A DNA stretch of 64,000 nucleotides from Pseudonocardia kujensis (GCF_021283305.1 NZ_JAJSOK010000033.1:1-64000); one strand, 5' to 3'; shown: positions 25,404 through 35,003, numbered from the stretch's first letter. Notes: a model not told the origin generated them from the sequence alone. Made by a program: numbers and translations.

Positions 25404-25817
25404 TCAACGCGCACTTCCCTCTCCGCCTCCACGTCGAGGCGCCGCACGCGGATTGATGTAGTCCTGTAGATGCGTGACCTTGCCGTTCCGACGGGTGATG
25501 AACCAGATGTAGCGCAGGACCACAGGCGTTCCGTCGAGGCGCCTGTGGTGGCCGGTGGCGCGCACGACGGTGTCGTCGCCGGCCCGAATGGTCTGCACGT
25601 CGCGGAAGGTCCCGATCTCGAGGCGTTCGGCCAGTCGACTCATGTGGGCGCGCATCTCCGCGTGGCCTTCCAACCTCCGAACTCGATCCTCGGGCGCCCA
25701 CGGCAGTTCGTGGACGCCGTCCGGGGCGAACATGGCCAGCCATCCGTCGAGATCGCCGTCCGAAAGGGCGTCGATCGCCGTCGCGAGCCATTCCGGAAGT
25801 GTCGATTCCGTACTCAC
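25404..25817 (-). CDS. SnoaL-like / NTF2-fold protein
   Basis: The product is 137 aa from a GTG at 25817, 10 bp after the TetR stop. It contains LPEWLATAIDALSDGDLDGWL with a MFAPDGVHELPWAP turn, and VVLRYIWFITRRNGKVTHLQDYINP, the closing strands of an NTF2-like cone. Members are isomerases, hydratases or small-molecule binders. It is the last gene of the leftward array that starts near 38451. No catalytic residue can be fixed from the sequence alone. Confidence 0.72.
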   Translation of the reverse strand: MSTESTLPEWLATAIDALSDGDLDGWLAMFAPDGVHELPWAPEDRVRRLEGHAEMRAHMSRLAERLEIGTFRDVQTIRAGDDTVVRATGHHRRLDGTPVVLRYIWFITRRNGKVTHLQDYINPRAAPRRGGGEGSAR

Positions 25818-25827
25818 GGCGGCCGCG

Positions 25828-26517
25828 CTATTCGGCGGCAAGCGCTTCGATACGCTCGCTGTGGAAGCGGATGGCCCGCGAGTGGTAGCGGATGAGCTCG
25901 TCCCGGGTGCGACCCCCAGGACCCTCGACGGGTTCGTCGTCTCGCGACGCAAGGCCGTACAGGACGAGATCGGTGAATCTCTCGGCGATCTCGTCCGGAC
26001 TCAGCGCCCCGGACGAACGGTACCATTTCCACAACCAGTTGCACATGCCGTCGATGGCGAAGACGGTGAGGTTCTCGTCGCTGCTGACGAATTCACCGCT
26101 ACGCATTCCTTCGCGAATGATCTCCTGAACCACGAGATCGCTTTCTCGCTTGAACTTCCGGAACTCGGCACGCACCTCGTCGGGCAGTTCGGACTCGGCG
26201 CTGAAGGACAGTCCGTACAGCTCGATGTTTCCGGTGATGCACTCGATGTGGTGGCGGACGTAGAGCCGCAGTCTCTCCCGTGTCGTTCCCGGTGCGGAGG
26301 TGACGGCGTCGAGCTTCTCGATGTCGCGCTTGAGCCAGTCGCCGAAGACATGGCGGAGGAGGTCGTCCCGGTTGCTGAAGTAGTGGTAGAGCGCCGCCTT
26401 GGTGAGCCCGACCTCGTCGGCGATCTCCTGCAGGGTGACGGCGCGGATGCCCTTCGCCTGGAACAGTCGTGTCGCGGTCCTGATGAGCTCTTCCTGCATG
26501 ACGGCGCCCTTGGGCAT
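25828..26517 (-). CDS. TetR-family transcriptional regulator
   Basis: The product is 229 aa. The HTH reads TLQEIADEVGLTKAALYHYFSNRDDLL in two overlapping parts, the classical TetR DNA-binding start. The rest is helical (GLSFSAESELPDEVRAEFRK) and resembles the KstR2/FadR-like group of regulators of lipid-like catabolism. It sits 20 bp below the VOC gene on the same strand, so it may be co-transcribed with the array and control it. Candidate operators lie upstream of 38451. Confidence 0.9.
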   Translation of the reverse strand: MPKGAVMQEELIRTATRLFQAKGIRAVTLQEIADEVGLTKAALYHYFSNRDDLLRHVFGDWLKRDIEKLDAVTSAPGTTRERLRLYVRHHIECITGNIELYGLSFSAESELPDEVRAEFRKFKRESDLVVQEIIREGMRSGEFVSSDENLTVFAIDGMCNWLWKWYRSSGALSPDEIAERFTDLVLYGLASRDDEPVEGPGGRTRDELIRYHSRAIRFHSERIEALAAE

Positions 26518-26537
26518 GACGGTCCTCCTCTACCTGG

Positions 26538-26951
26538 TCAGCGCGGGACTTCGATGAACTCGAGCTGCACGCCTGCCATGTCCCGGGGGTGGGTGAAGTT
26601 CACCGCGCCGTGGCCCTCGCCGCGAATTGGCTCGTCCAGGAGCGGGGCCAGCCCGTTCTCTCGCAGCTCGCGCGTCGCCACGTCGACATCCTGCACGGCG
26701 ACCGACACGAGGAAGACACCCTCCCCTCGCCGCTCCAGGAACCGACTGACCGAGGTCCCTTCGGCGACACTGGTGATGAGGTTGAGCTGGAAGCCGCCGA
26801 TGTCGAAGTTGGAACCCCGCAGGCCGGGGAAGGCGAAGCCGCTCTCGTCCACCGGCTTGGCCTCGATCCCGAAGATCTCCTCGTACCGGCGGGTCCACCG
26901 GTCGAGGTCCTTCACCGCGATGTTGATCCCGTGGATTCCGTTGAACTGCAT
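26538..26951 (-). CDS. VOC (glyoxalase/bleomycin-resistance-like) family protein
   Basis: The product is 137 aa. The first module starts FNGIHGINIAVKDLDRW and the second contains FLVSVAVQDVDVATRELREN, ending with AVNFTHPRDMAGVQLEFIE. The His in GIHGINI and the final Glu of QLEFIE are in the positions of metal ligands of methylmalonyl-CoA epimerase and dioxygenase relatives. GGAGAG precedes the ATG. In a CoA-pathway cluster it may be an epimerase, but this is not proven. Confidence 0.82.
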   Translation of the reverse strand: MQFNGIHGINIAVKDLDRWTRRYEEIFGIEAKPVDESGFAFPGLRGSNFDIGGFQLNLITSVAEGTSVSRFLERRGEGVFLVSVAVQDVDVATRELRENGLAPLLDEPIRGEGHGAVNFTHPRDMAGVQLEFIEVPR

Positions 26952-26977
26952 GCATCTCTCCGTTGTGTGTGGGGCCG

Positions 26978-27751
26978 TCAGGTGATCGACATGCCGCCGT
27001 CGACGACGATCGTCTGGCCGGTGACGAAGCCGCCCGCGGGCGAGGCCAGCCACACGCCCACGCCGGCGATCTCCGTCGGGGATCCGAAGCGGCCCAGCAG
27101 CAGGCGGGGTGTGATGACCGTGTCCACGTAGTCGGCGCTGTACTGCTCGGTCATCTCCGTCTCGAAGAACCCGGGGGCGATGGCGTTGACCCGGATACCC
27201 TTCCGGGGGCCCCACTGCTGGGCCAGGTCGCGGGTGAGGCCGAGCAGCCCCGCCTTGCTCGCGGTGTAGGCGGCCTGCGGCAGGCCTGCGGTGGTGAGGG
27301 CGAGGACGCTGGCGACGTTGACGATCGAACCGCCGGGCGGCATGACCTCGGCGCAGGCCTGGGCCATCCAGAACGCGCCGTGCAGGTTGACGTCGACGAC
27401 CGCGCGGAACTCCTGCGGCGTCTCGCGCGTGGCGGGTACCGCGGTCCCGACCCCCGCGTTGTTGACGAGGATGTCGACACGGCCGAACCGGTCGTGTGCG
27501 TGGCCGACGGCGGCCCGGCACTGCGCGGGGTCGCTGACGTCGGCCTTCACCGCGAGCGCCTGACCGCCTGCATCCTCGATGGCTGCGACGGTCTCGTCGA
27601 GCAGCGCGGCGCGCCTCGCCGCGACGACGACCTGCGCGCCGGCCGCAGCGAACGCTCGGGCGAACGCGACGCCGAGCCCTGAGGATGCGCCGGTCACGAG
27701 GGCGACCCGACCGTCGAGCCGGAAGAGCGCCTCCGGGGACAGGTCCGTCAT
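26978..27751 (-). CDS. Classical short-chain dehydrogenase
   Basis: The product is 257 aa. The cofactor motif VTGASSGLGVAFA, NNAG in DILVNNAGVG, Ser in VNVASVLAL, and YTASKAG (YxxxK) are all present. The C-terminus has FVTGQTIVVDGG. It is a complete FabG-like oxidoreductase of unknown substrate. Its ATG overlaps the stop of the CoA-ligase gene (ATGA), so the two are translated together. Confidence 0.9.
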   Translation of the reverse strand: MTDLSPEALFRLDGRVALVTGASSGLGVAFARAFAAAGAQVVVAARRAALLDETVAAIEDAGGQALAVKADVSDPAQCRAAVGHAHDRFGRVDILVNNAGVGTAVPATRETPQEFRAVVDVNLHGAFWMAQACAEVMPPGGSIVNVASVLALTTAGLPQAAYTASKAGLLGLTRDLAQQWGPRKGIRVNAIAPGFFETEMTEQYSADYVDTVITPRLLLGRFGSPTEIAGVGVWLASPAGGFVTGQTIVVDGGMSIT

Positions 27752-29148
27752 CGCAGGTCCAGCAGGCGTTTGACCTTGCCTTCGCCGCCGAGTCCGGTGT
27801 GGGTGGCCAGTGACCCCGCGGGGACGACCTCCACGTCCACACCGACACCGAAGGCGGTGTGCAGCTTGGTGACCATGTCGGCCTGGATCTCGGCCTCGTG
27901 CCCGCCACGGGTCTCGATCTGTACGCGCATCCGCTCGCGGGAGGCGAGCCCCTCCCCCACCGTCTCGACGATGCAGAGGAACTCGCCGGTCGTGCGGGCG
28001 TCCCCCGCGACGACGTCCTGGGCCGAGCGCGGGTACACGCTGGTCGCGCGCAGCTTGACCATCTCGTCCGAGCGCCCGAGGAACCCGGACAGCTTCGTCG
28101 TACGCAGCCCGCAGCCACAGGTGTCCCGGGGGCTGGTCCGCATCAGGTCCTTGAGGTCGTAGCGGATGATCGGCGGGACGGAGCGGTGCAGGCTGGTGAC
28201 GACGAGGTTTCCCGGCTCCCCTACGCCGAGGATCGCGCCCGTGTCGCGGTCGGCGATCTCCAGGTACGCGGTGTCGTCGTTGACGTGCAGGCTGTCGTGG
28301 GCCGCGCACTCGAACCCGACCAACCCGACCTCGTGGGTGCCGTAGTTGTCGAAGACCTCGCAGCCCCACGCGTCGGAGAGCAGCTTGCGCAGGTGCCCCT
28401 CGACGTCCACCCCGAGATAGGTGTGGATGAACTTCGTGCGGAGGTCCTTCTGCAGGTCGATGCCCTCGCGCGCGGCCGTCTCGGCGAGGATCTTCATGTA
28501 CTCGCCGAACGCGACCCAGCCGGCGGTGCCCCACTCCCGGGCCAGCTCCAGCTGCCGCTTCGACGGTGTCACCACGCCGGAGCCGGTGGTGAGCGGCACC
28601 ATTCCGCACCAGTTCATCGCCGCCGTCGACGAGCACCAGGCCGTGTTGGCGAGGCTGTTGGTCAGCGTGATCTGCAGGATGTCGCCCACCTCGCCGCCCT
28701 GGGCGTGGAAGGCGCGGGCGAACTGGATCGCCTGGGCCTCCCACGCCACGGGGTCGAACAGCGTCGGGCGCGGCAGCCCTGAGGTCCCGCCGCTGGACTG
28801 GATCTTCAGCGGCGTGGCCATCGCCTTCAGCGCGAAGTTCTGGTGCGTACCGAAGGGCGGCTCGGCTTCGATGCTCTGCTTGATGTCCTCGCTGGTGAAC
28901 GTGGGGATCTTCGTGATGTCGTCCAGCCCGCGGATGTCCCCGGGCTCCAGCCCGGCGGCACGCCACCGGTCGCTGTAGAACGGCACGCCCCAGGCCTCGC
29001 GGACCCGCTCGCGGAACCGCCGGTCCTGCAGAGCGCGGAGCCCGTCGTCGGACAGGGCGGCCATCGCGGAGGCGAACGCGGGGGGCGGAGGGTAGTCCTC
29101 GACGAACCGCGGCCAGTCCACGCTGGACCAGTAGTAGGGGATGGTCAT
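27748..29148 (-). CDS. Phenylacetate-CoA-ligase-like AMP-binding protein
   Basis: The product is 466 aa from the ATG at 29148, which has AGGAGG upstream; an in-frame extension further up has no family similarity. The nucleotide-binding loop is QSSGGTSGLPRPT, and DNYGTHEVG matches the adenylate-binding YGxTE motif of PaaK relatives. VPPIIRYDLKDLM and the C-terminal FLGRSDEMVKLRATSVYP hinge follow. It should activate an aryl or alicyclic carboxylate to its CoA ester and feed the acyl-CoA dehydrogenase, MaoC and thiolase genes next to it. It differs from true phenylacetate ligases in the N-terminus. Confidence 0.85.
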   Translation of the reverse strand: MTIPYYWSSVDWPRFVEDYPPPPAFASAMAALSDDGLRALQDRRFRERVREAWGVPFYSDRWRAAGLEPGDIRGLDDITKIPTFTSEDIKQSIEAEPPFGTHQNFALKAMATPLKIQSSGGTSGLPRPTLFDPVAWEAQAIQFARAFHAQGGEVGDILQITLTNSLANTAWCSSTAAMNWCGMVPLTTGSGVVTPSKRQLELAREWGTAGWVAFGEYMKILAETAAREGIDLQKDLRTKFIHTYLGVDVEGHLRKLLSDAWGCEVFDNYGTHEVGLVGFECAAHDSLHVNDDTAYLEIADRDTGAILGVGEPGNLVVTSLHRSVPPIIRYDLKDLMRTSPRDTCGCGLRTTKLSGFLGRSDEMVKLRATSVYPRSAQDVVAGDARTTGEFLCIVETVGEGLASRERMRVQIETRGGHEAEIQADMVTKLHTAFGVGVDVEVVPAGSLATHTGLGGEGKVKRLLDLR

Positions 29149-29161
29149 GTCTCCTCCTGGG

Positions 29162-30826
29162 TCACAGGCAGGCGGGGTCGAGGTCGAGGATCGTCCGGTC
29201 GAGGCCTGCCAGCAGGTCGAGCTTCGCCTGCGCCGCGGGCAGCTCGGAACGGTAGAAGTGGCGGGCGGCGGCGCGTTTGCCGTCGTAGAAGGCACCGGTC
29301 CTGCCGTTCGCGGCGATCACCAGCTCCAGCCACGTCCACGCGATCGCGATGTGCCCGAACGCCTCAAGGTAGGCCGACGCGTTGGCCAGGCCAATCTCGG
29401 CGTGCTCCGGGTCCGTGAGCAGCGCCGTGACGCGTTCCAGTTCGTCGAGGAGGCGGGCCAGCGGGGCCGCGAGCTCGTCGAGCCCGTCCGCCCGTCCCAG
29501 GGTCGCGCGGACGGCGTCGGTGAAGGCGCGGAACGCGGCCCCCTCCTGCAGGCGAACCTTGCGCCCCAACAGATCCAGGGCCTGGATCCCGTGGGTGCCC
29601 TCGTGGATCGGGTTGAGCCGGTTGTCCCGGTAGTGCTGCTCGACGTCGAACTCCCGGCTGTAGCCGTAGCCGCCGTGCACCTGGATGGCCAGCGAGTTCG
29701 CCTCGACGCACCACTGCGAGGGCCAGCTCTTCGCGACGGGCGTGAGGATGTCCAGCAGCAGGCTCGCGTCCTCCCCCGTGCGCTGCCGGTCGACCAGGTG
29801 GGCGCACCGCAACACGAGCGCGAGCGCCCCCTCCACGAAGGACTTCTGCGTCAACAACATCCGCCGCACGTCCGGGTGCTCGATGATCGGGACGCCGCCC
29901 TGGACGCGGACCTTCGCGTACTCCAGCGACTTCCGGTAGCCGGCCTGCCCCAACGCCGCGGCGACGAGCCCGACACCGATCCGCGCCTCGTTCATCATGT
30001 GGAACATCTGGGCGAGGCCGCGCCCCTCCTCCCCGACCAGATGACCGACCGCCCCGTCGAAGGCGAGCAGCGTGTTCGTCGTGCCGCGGGCACCCATCTT
30101 GTGGTTGAGCCCGACGAGCGTGACGTCGTTGCGCCGCCCGTCGGGCAGGACCTTCGGCACCGCGACCAGCGACAGGCCCTTCACCCCGGGGCCCCCGGTC
30201 CTGGCCAGCACGAGATGGAGGATGTTCCCGAGCTCGTGGTCCCCCGCGGAGATCCACATCTTGGTGCCGGTCACCCGGTACGTGCCGTCCTCCGCCCGCG
30301 CGGCCCGCGTCGCGACGTCCGCGAGCGACGACCCGGCGTCCGGTTCGGACAGACACATCGTGCCGAAGAGGTCCCCGGCGAGCATCGGGCGCACCCACTG
30401 CTCGACCTGCTCCGTGCTCCCGTGCGCGGTCAGCAGGTTCGCCGCGGCGATGGTGAGGAAGGCGTAACCCGTCGTCGCAGTGTTGGCCGCCTGGAACCAC
30501 GCCATGCAGGCTTGGAACACGGTCAACGGGAGCTGCATCCCGCCGACGGCCTCGTCGAACTGCGCGGCGAGCAGGTCCGCCTTCGCGAAGGCGGACAGGG
30601 CGGCCCCGACCTCGTCGGGGAGGACGACCCGGCCGTCCGGCCCGACCCGGGGCTCCTGCTCGTCGCTGCGGCGGTTGTGCGGGGCGAACTTGTCGGCGGC
30701 AAGATTCTCGCTGAGCTCCAGCAGACCGGTGAAGGTCTCTCGGGAGTGTTCGGCGAAGTGCGGGTGCGCGGTCAGCGACTCGACATCGAGCCACTCGAAC
30801 AGGAGGAACTCCAGGTCGCGGCGCAT
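29162..30826 (-). CDS. Acyl-CoA dehydrogenase, long (FadE5-like) form
   Basis: The product is 554 aa, longer than the usual 380-390 aa because of an extra C-terminal helical part. Conserved blocks are MCLSEPDAGSSLADV (FAD and substrate contacts), TGTKMWISAGDH, LNHKMGARGTTN and YGYSREFDVEQHYRDNRLN. IHEGTHGIQALDLLGRKV contains the likely catalytic Glu. It lies 13 bp below the CoA-ligase gene and 1 bp from the thiolase gene. It would introduce a 2,3-double bond into an acyl-CoA; the long form often handles bulky or branched substrates. Confidence 0.9.
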   Translation of the reverse strand: MRRDLEFLLFEWLDVESLTAHPHFAEHSRETFTGLLELSENLAADKFAPHNRRSDEQEPRVGPDGRVVLPDEVGAALSAFAKADLLAAQFDEAVGGMQLPLTVFQACMAWFQAANTATTGYAFLTIAAANLLTAHGSTEQVEQWVRPMLAGDLFGTMCLSEPDAGSSLADVATRAARAEDGTYRVTGTKMWISAGDHELGNILHLVLARTGGPGVKGLSLVAVPKVLPDGRRNDVTLVGLNHKMGARGTTNTLLAFDGAVGHLVGEEGRGLAQMFHMMNEARIGVGLVAAALGQAGYRKSLEYAKVRVQGGVPIIEHPDVRRMLLTQKSFVEGALALVLRCAHLVDRQRTGEDASLLLDILTPVAKSWPSQWCVEANSLAIQVHGGYGYSREFDVEQHYRDNRLNPIHEGTHGIQALDLLGRKVRLQEGAAFRAFTDAVRATLGRADGLDELAAPLARLLDELERVTALLTDPEHAEIGLANASAYLEAFGHIAIAWTWLELVIAANGRTGAFYDGKRAAARHFYRSELPAAQAKLDLLAGLDRTILDLDPACL

Positions 30827-30827
30827 C

Positions 30828-32042
30828 TCAGAGCCGCTCGAGGACCATGGCCATGCCCTGCCCACCGCCGACGCACATCGTCTCCAGGCCGATCTGCTTG
30901 TCGTGGCGCTCCAGGTTGTTGAGCAGCGAGGCCGTGATCCGGGCTCCGGTCATGCCGAAGGGGTGGCCGAGCGCGATGGCGCCCCCGGAGACGTTGAGCT
31001 TCTCCTCGTCGATGCCGAGCTCGCGTGCGGACCCGAGCACCTGGACGGCGAAGGCCTCGTTGATCTCGACGAGCTCGACGTCGTCGATGGTCATGCCCGC
31101 CAACGCGAGGGCCCGCCGGGACGCCTCGACGGGACCGAGGCCCATGATCTCCGGCGACAGCCCGGACACCCCGGTCGAGACGATCCGGGCGAGCGGCCGC
31201 AGGCCCAGGTCGCGGGCCCGCTCGGCCGACATGATCACCAGGGCGGCGGCGCCGTCGTTGAGCGGGCAGGCGTTGCCCGCGGTGACCGTGCCGTCGACCC
31301 GGAACACCGGCTTCAGCGCGGCGACCTTCTCCAGGGTGGTGCCCGCGCGTGGGCCGTCGTCGGTGCTGACGACGGTGCCGTCCGGCAGGGTGACCGGTGT
31401 GATCTCGCGCGCGAAGTGGCCCTCCGCAATGGCCTGCTCGGCCCGGTTCTGCGAGCGGACCGCCCAGCGGTCCTGATCCTCGCGGGTGATCCCGGTGGTG
31501 TGCGCGACGTTCTCGGCGGTCTGGCCCATCGCGATGTAGGCGTCCGGCAGCAGGCCGGCCCCGCGCGGGTCGGTCCACGGGTCGTTGGTCTCGGCGAGCC
31601 GGGCGGTCCGCTTCTGCGCGTCGTCGAACAGCGGGTTCTGCGTGTCCGGCAGCGAGTCCGACATGCCCTTGACGTAACGGGAGACCGTCTCGACCCCGGC
31701 CGACACGAAAGCGTGACCCTCTCCCGCCTTGATCGCGTGGAAGGCCATGCGCGTGGTCTGCAGCGACGACGCGCAGTACCGGGTGACCGTGGTGCCCGGC
31801 AGCTCGTCGTAGCCGAGCTGGACCGCGACGATGCGGGCCATGTTGAAGCCCTGCTCGCCGCCAGGGTTGCCGCAGCCGAGGATGAGGTCGTCGAGCTGCG
31901 CGGGGTCGAGCTCGGGTACCGCGTCCAGCGCCGCGCGCACCATCTGGGCGGCCAGGTCGTCCGGGCGCATGTCCTTGAGCGAGCCCTTGCCCGCGCGGCC
32001 GATGGGCGAACGGGCGGTGGCGACGATGACGGCGTCGGTCAT
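30828..32042 (-). CDS. Thiolase (acetyl-CoA C-acyltransferase)
   Basis: The product is 404 aa. The nucleophilic Cys is in TRYCASSLQTTRMA, the His in GGAIALGHPFGMTGAR and the second Cys in ETMCVGGGQGMA. The NEAFAVQVLG loop is also present. All catalytic residues are therefore intact. It should cleave a 3-oxoacyl-CoA with free CoA, the last step of a beta-oxidation-like route together with the dehydrogenase and MaoC proteins in this array. Confidence 0.93.
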   Translation of the reverse strand: MTDAVIVATARSPIGRAGKGSLKDMRPDDLAAQMVRAALDAVPELDPAQLDDLILGCGNPGGEQGFNMARIVAVQLGYDELPGTTVTRYCASSLQTTRMAFHAIKAGEGHAFVSAGVETVSRYVKGMSDSLPDTQNPLFDDAQKRTARLAETNDPWTDPRGAGLLPDAYIAMGQTAENVAHTTGITREDQDRWAVRSQNRAEQAIAEGHFAREITPVTLPDGTVVSTDDGPRAGTTLEKVAALKPVFRVDGTVTAGNACPLNDGAAALVIMSAERARDLGLRPLARIVSTGVSGLSPEIMGLGPVEASRRALALAGMTIDDVELVEINEAFAVQVLGSARELGIDEEKLNVSGGAIALGHPFGMTGARITASLLNNLERHDKQIGLETMCVGGGQGMAMVLERL

Positions 32043-32046
32043 GTGA

Positions 32047-33012
32047 TCAGCTCTCTGCTGGGGGCGTGACAGCGGGGACGAAGCGGTAGGCGTCGCCGTC
32101 CGGCACGATGCGGCCGGCGCTGCGCCCGCTGAAGTGGGTGCCGAAGACGAGCATGTCGGATCCGGCGACGGCTCGGAGGAAGTCCGTCCGGGTCTCGGCG
32201 GACTGCGCTCGGTCGGTGTCGCCGCGCGAGCTCCACGCCGGGTGCGCGATCTGGATCGGGTGGTGGATGAAGTCGCCGGTCACCAGGCCGACCCGGCCCT
32301 GCGACTCGAGGGTGACGCTGTGGTGGCCGGTGGTGTGCCCGGGCGTCGCGGTGTAGCGCACACCGGGGGTGACCTCGTGGTTCGCGTCGACCAGGTCGAC
32401 CAGGCCGGCGTCCACACACGGCTGGATGGACTCGGCGAACACCAGCCGGGTCTGGGAGTGGATGTCCGGGTTCGCGCCCTGGTAGACGACGGCGTGGGCG
32501 AGGTCGTCGGTCGCCGCCACCCCTTCGCGCAGGCCCGAGTGGTACTCGAACTCGGCCCGCACGTAGGTGTAGCGGGCGTTCGGGAAGGTGGGGCGCCACT
32601 TGTCCCCGTCGAGCACGGTGTTCCAGCCGACGTGGTCGAGGTGCAGGTGGGTGGCGAGGACGAAGTCGATGTCCTCCGGCTGGTAGCCGGCCGCCGCGAG
32701 GCGCTCCAGGAACGGGGTGTCCAGGCCGCCCCAGTTCGGGATCAGCGGGAGGTTCTTGTGGTTGCCGCAGCACGCGTCGACCAGTACCCGGTGTGTCGGG
32801 GTCTCGACGACGTAGGCGTGCAGGCTCCACAGGGTCTGTCCGGCCTCGTTGGCGTAGTCCGGGTACAGCCACTCGACCGACCGCACCGCCTCGGGCGTGG
32901 CCTCCTCGATCAGCCCGTCGAGCTCGCCGGGTTCTACCGGCATCTCGACGATCTGGCTGACCTTGATGTCTCCCACCTGCCAGCTGGTCATCGTCGGCTC
33001 CTGTCGGCTCAT
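32047..33012 (-). CDS. Metallo-beta-lactamase-fold hydrolase
   Basis: The product is 321 aa. THLHLDHVGW is the HxHxDH metal motif, TPGHTTGHHSV supplies the third His, and VTGDFIHH the bridging Asp. VFGTHFSGRSAGR gives the last His. This is the lactonase/quorum-quenching-like branch, which hydrolyses lactones, esters or thioesters. Its ATG overlaps the stop of the flavin oxidoreductase gene (ATGA), and a second ATG lies seven codons in. A lactone or CoA-ester hydrolysis step in the array is the natural guess. Confidence 0.88.
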   Translation of the reverse strand: MSRQEPTMTSWQVGDIKVSQIVEMPVEPGELDGLIEEATPEAVRSVEWLYPDYANEAGQTLWSLHAYVVETPTHRVLVDACCGNHKNLPLIPNWGGLDTPFLERLAAAGYQPEDIDFVLATHLHLDHVGWNTVLDGDKWRPTFPNARYTYVRAEFEYHSGLREGVAATDDLAHAVVYQGANPDIHSQTRLVFAESIQPCVDAGLVDLVDANHEVTPGVRYTATPGHTTGHHSVTLESQGRVGLVTGDFIHHPIQIAHPAWSSRGDTDRAQSAETRTDFLRAVAGSDMLVFGTHFSGRSAGRIVPDGDAYRFVPAVTPPAES

Positions 33013-35003
33013 CAGACGCTCCGTCCCGCCATCTCGCCCTCGTAGATCGCCTCGTCGACCCTGCGCGGGGCCACGCAGTCGCCGATCTCGGTCACGGGGA
33101 AGCGGCCTGCCAGCGCCGTGGCCAGCGCTCCCTCGGGCGCCCGCATCGCCACGGTCACGATCGAGTCGATCGGGACCACCTTCGTCCGCCCGTCCCAGAT
33201 CCGGCCCACGACCGCCCCCTCGGGGGTGACCTGGAAGACCGCGTGCTGAGGTGTCAGCTCCACGCCCGCCGCGTGCAGCCGCGGGTAGAGATGCGCCGTG
33301 TCGAGATACAGGACCGTGTTGTCCCCCAGGGACATCCGGGTGGTGACGACCTCCACCTGCTTGCCGTCGGCGGCCAGCTTCTCGGCGAGCCCGAGCGCGA
33401 GGTAGTCGCCGGTGTCGTCGATGACCAGGACCCGCTCCCCCGCCCGCTGCGGCTCCGTGATCGCGGTGATCGGGTCCAGGACGGTCGTGTGCTCCAGCCC
33501 CGGGATGCCGCCGTGGTTGCCGACGGCGGCCAGGTAGCCGTCCGTCCTCCAGGAGGAGCCGGTCGCGACGACGACGTGATGCGGGTCTTCCGCCGCGATC
33601 GTGTCCACGGTCGCGGTCGCGCCCAGCCGGATGTCGACCTTGAACTTGTCGAGCGTGCGCTCCATGTCCGAGACCATCGCCGCCCACCGGCCTCGGGTGG
33701 GGAGCTGGGCAGCGTAGCGGATCTGGCCGCCCAGCACGTCGTCCCGCTCGAACAGGACGACGCGGTGGCCGCGCGTGGCGGCGGTCTCCGCCGCGCGCAT
33801 GCCGGCGGGTCCACCCCCGACGACGACGATCGTCCTCGGCTCGGTGACATGGTCCAGGGTGCCCAGCCCCAGCTCGGCCTCGCGGCCCGCTGACGGGTTC
33901 TGCGTGCAGGTCAGGGACCAGCCCTTGGCCATGCGGGAGAAGCAGCCCTGGTTGCCCGCCACGCAGTGCCGGATCTCGTCCTCGCGCCCGGTCTGCGCCT
34001 TGGTGATCAGGTGGGGGTCGGCGATGTGGGCACGGGTCATCGCCACCAGGTCGGCGTCGCCCCGCTCGATGATCCCGTTCGCCGTGTCCAGGTCGGCGAT
34101 CCCGTTGGCGCTGAGCACCGGCTTGTCGGTGATCCGCTTGGCGCGCACCGCCAGGTCGATCAGCGGGGTCCCGGGGATGCTCATCGGGGACACGGTCTGG
34201 TGGAACGTCAGGGCGGCTCCGCCGCTGACGCTGAAGTAGTCGAACAGGCCGGTCTCGTCCAGGGTCCGGAGGATGCGCTCGCCCTCGTCGGGCTCGATCC
34301 CGCCGGCCACGAACTCATTCAACGACAGACGGACACCCACCGCGAACTCCCCCGCCGGCATCGACTTCCGCACGGCCTGCGCGCACTCGACGACGATCCG
34401 GCACCGGTTCTCGGTCGACCCACCGTAGGCGTCGGTACGACGGTTGGTCAGCGGAGAGAGGAAGCTGCACAGCAGGTAGCCGTGGGCGGCGTGGACCTCG
34501 GCGCCGTCCAGGCCCGCGACGGCGGCATTGCGCGCGCTGCGGCCGAACCCGGCGACCAGCTCGGCGATGTCCTCCTCGGTCATCGGCCGCGGGATCTCGC
34601 CAAAGGTCGGCGACGGCAGGCCGGACGCGCTCCACAGCGACCGCCAGTTGTCCAGGTGCATCGTGTTGTCGTCCTCGGCACCGAAGTGCGAGAGGTCGAC
34701 GAACACCTTGGCGCCGTGCCTGTGCACGGCCTTCGCGAGCCGCTCGTAGACCGGGATCACCTCGGTCGGCCAGCTCTGCAGCGTGCGGAGCATCATCCCG
34801 CGGCTCGACGGGTGCACGACCTGCGCCTCGGTCAGGATCAGCCCGGCACCGCCCTTCGCCCGCTCCTCGTAGTAGTCGACGCTCTGCTGGGTCATGACGT
34901 TGTCGCGGCCGTAGGCCAGCGCGTGCGGGGTCACCACGACCCGGTTCTTGAGCGTGACGGGGCCGACCTGCAAGGGCTGCCAGAGAGAGTCGTACTCGCG
35001 CAT
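33012..35003 (-). CDS. 2,4-dienoyl-CoA reductase-like flavin oxidoreductase
   Basis: The product is 663 aa: an old-yellow-enzyme barrel (residues about 5-340), an iron-sulfur linker, and an FAD/NAD(P) domain with VVVGGGPAGMRAAETAATRG (about 395) and VLVIDDTGDYLALGLAE (about 530). The barrel has AEVHAAHGYLL and SPLTNRRTDAYGGS. The linker reads HCVAGNQGC with another Cys about 12 residues on. The second Cys of the usual CxxC is Gly, so the 4Fe-4S site may be altered. GAGGAG precedes the ATG at 35003. It probably reduces a conjugated double bond of an acyl-CoA or enone. Confidence 0.88.
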   Translation of the reverse strand: MREYDSLWQPLQVGPVTLKNRVVVTPHALAYGRDNVMTQQSVDYYEERAKGGAGLILTEAQVVHPSSRGMMLRTLQSWPTEVIPVYERLAKAVHRHGAKVFVDLSHFGAEDDNTMHLDNWRSLWSASGLPSPTFGEIPRPMTEEDIAELVAGFGRSARNAAVAGLDGAEVHAAHGYLLCSFLSPLTNRRTDAYGGSTENRCRIVVECAQAVRKSMPAGEFAVGVRLSLNEFVAGGIEPDEGERILRTLDETGLFDYFSVSGGAALTFHQTVSPMSIPGTPLIDLAVRAKRITDKPVLSANGIADLDTANGIIERGDADLVAMTRAHIADPHLITKAQTGREDEIRHCVAGNQGCFSRMAKGWSLTCTQNPSAGREAELGLGTLDHVTEPRTIVVVGGGPAGMRAAETAATRGHRVVLFERDDVLGGQIRYAAQLPTRGRWAAMVSDMERTLDKFKVDIRLGATATVDTIAAEDPHHVVVATGSSWRTDGYLAAVGNHGGIPGLEHTTVLDPITAITEPQRAGERVLVIDDTGDYLALGLAEKLAADGKQVEVVTTRMSLGDNTVLYLDTAHLYPRLHAAGVELTPQHAVFQVTPEGAVVGRIWDGRTKVVPIDSIVTVAMRAPEGALATALAGRFPVTEIGDCVAPRRVDEAIYEGEMAGRSV

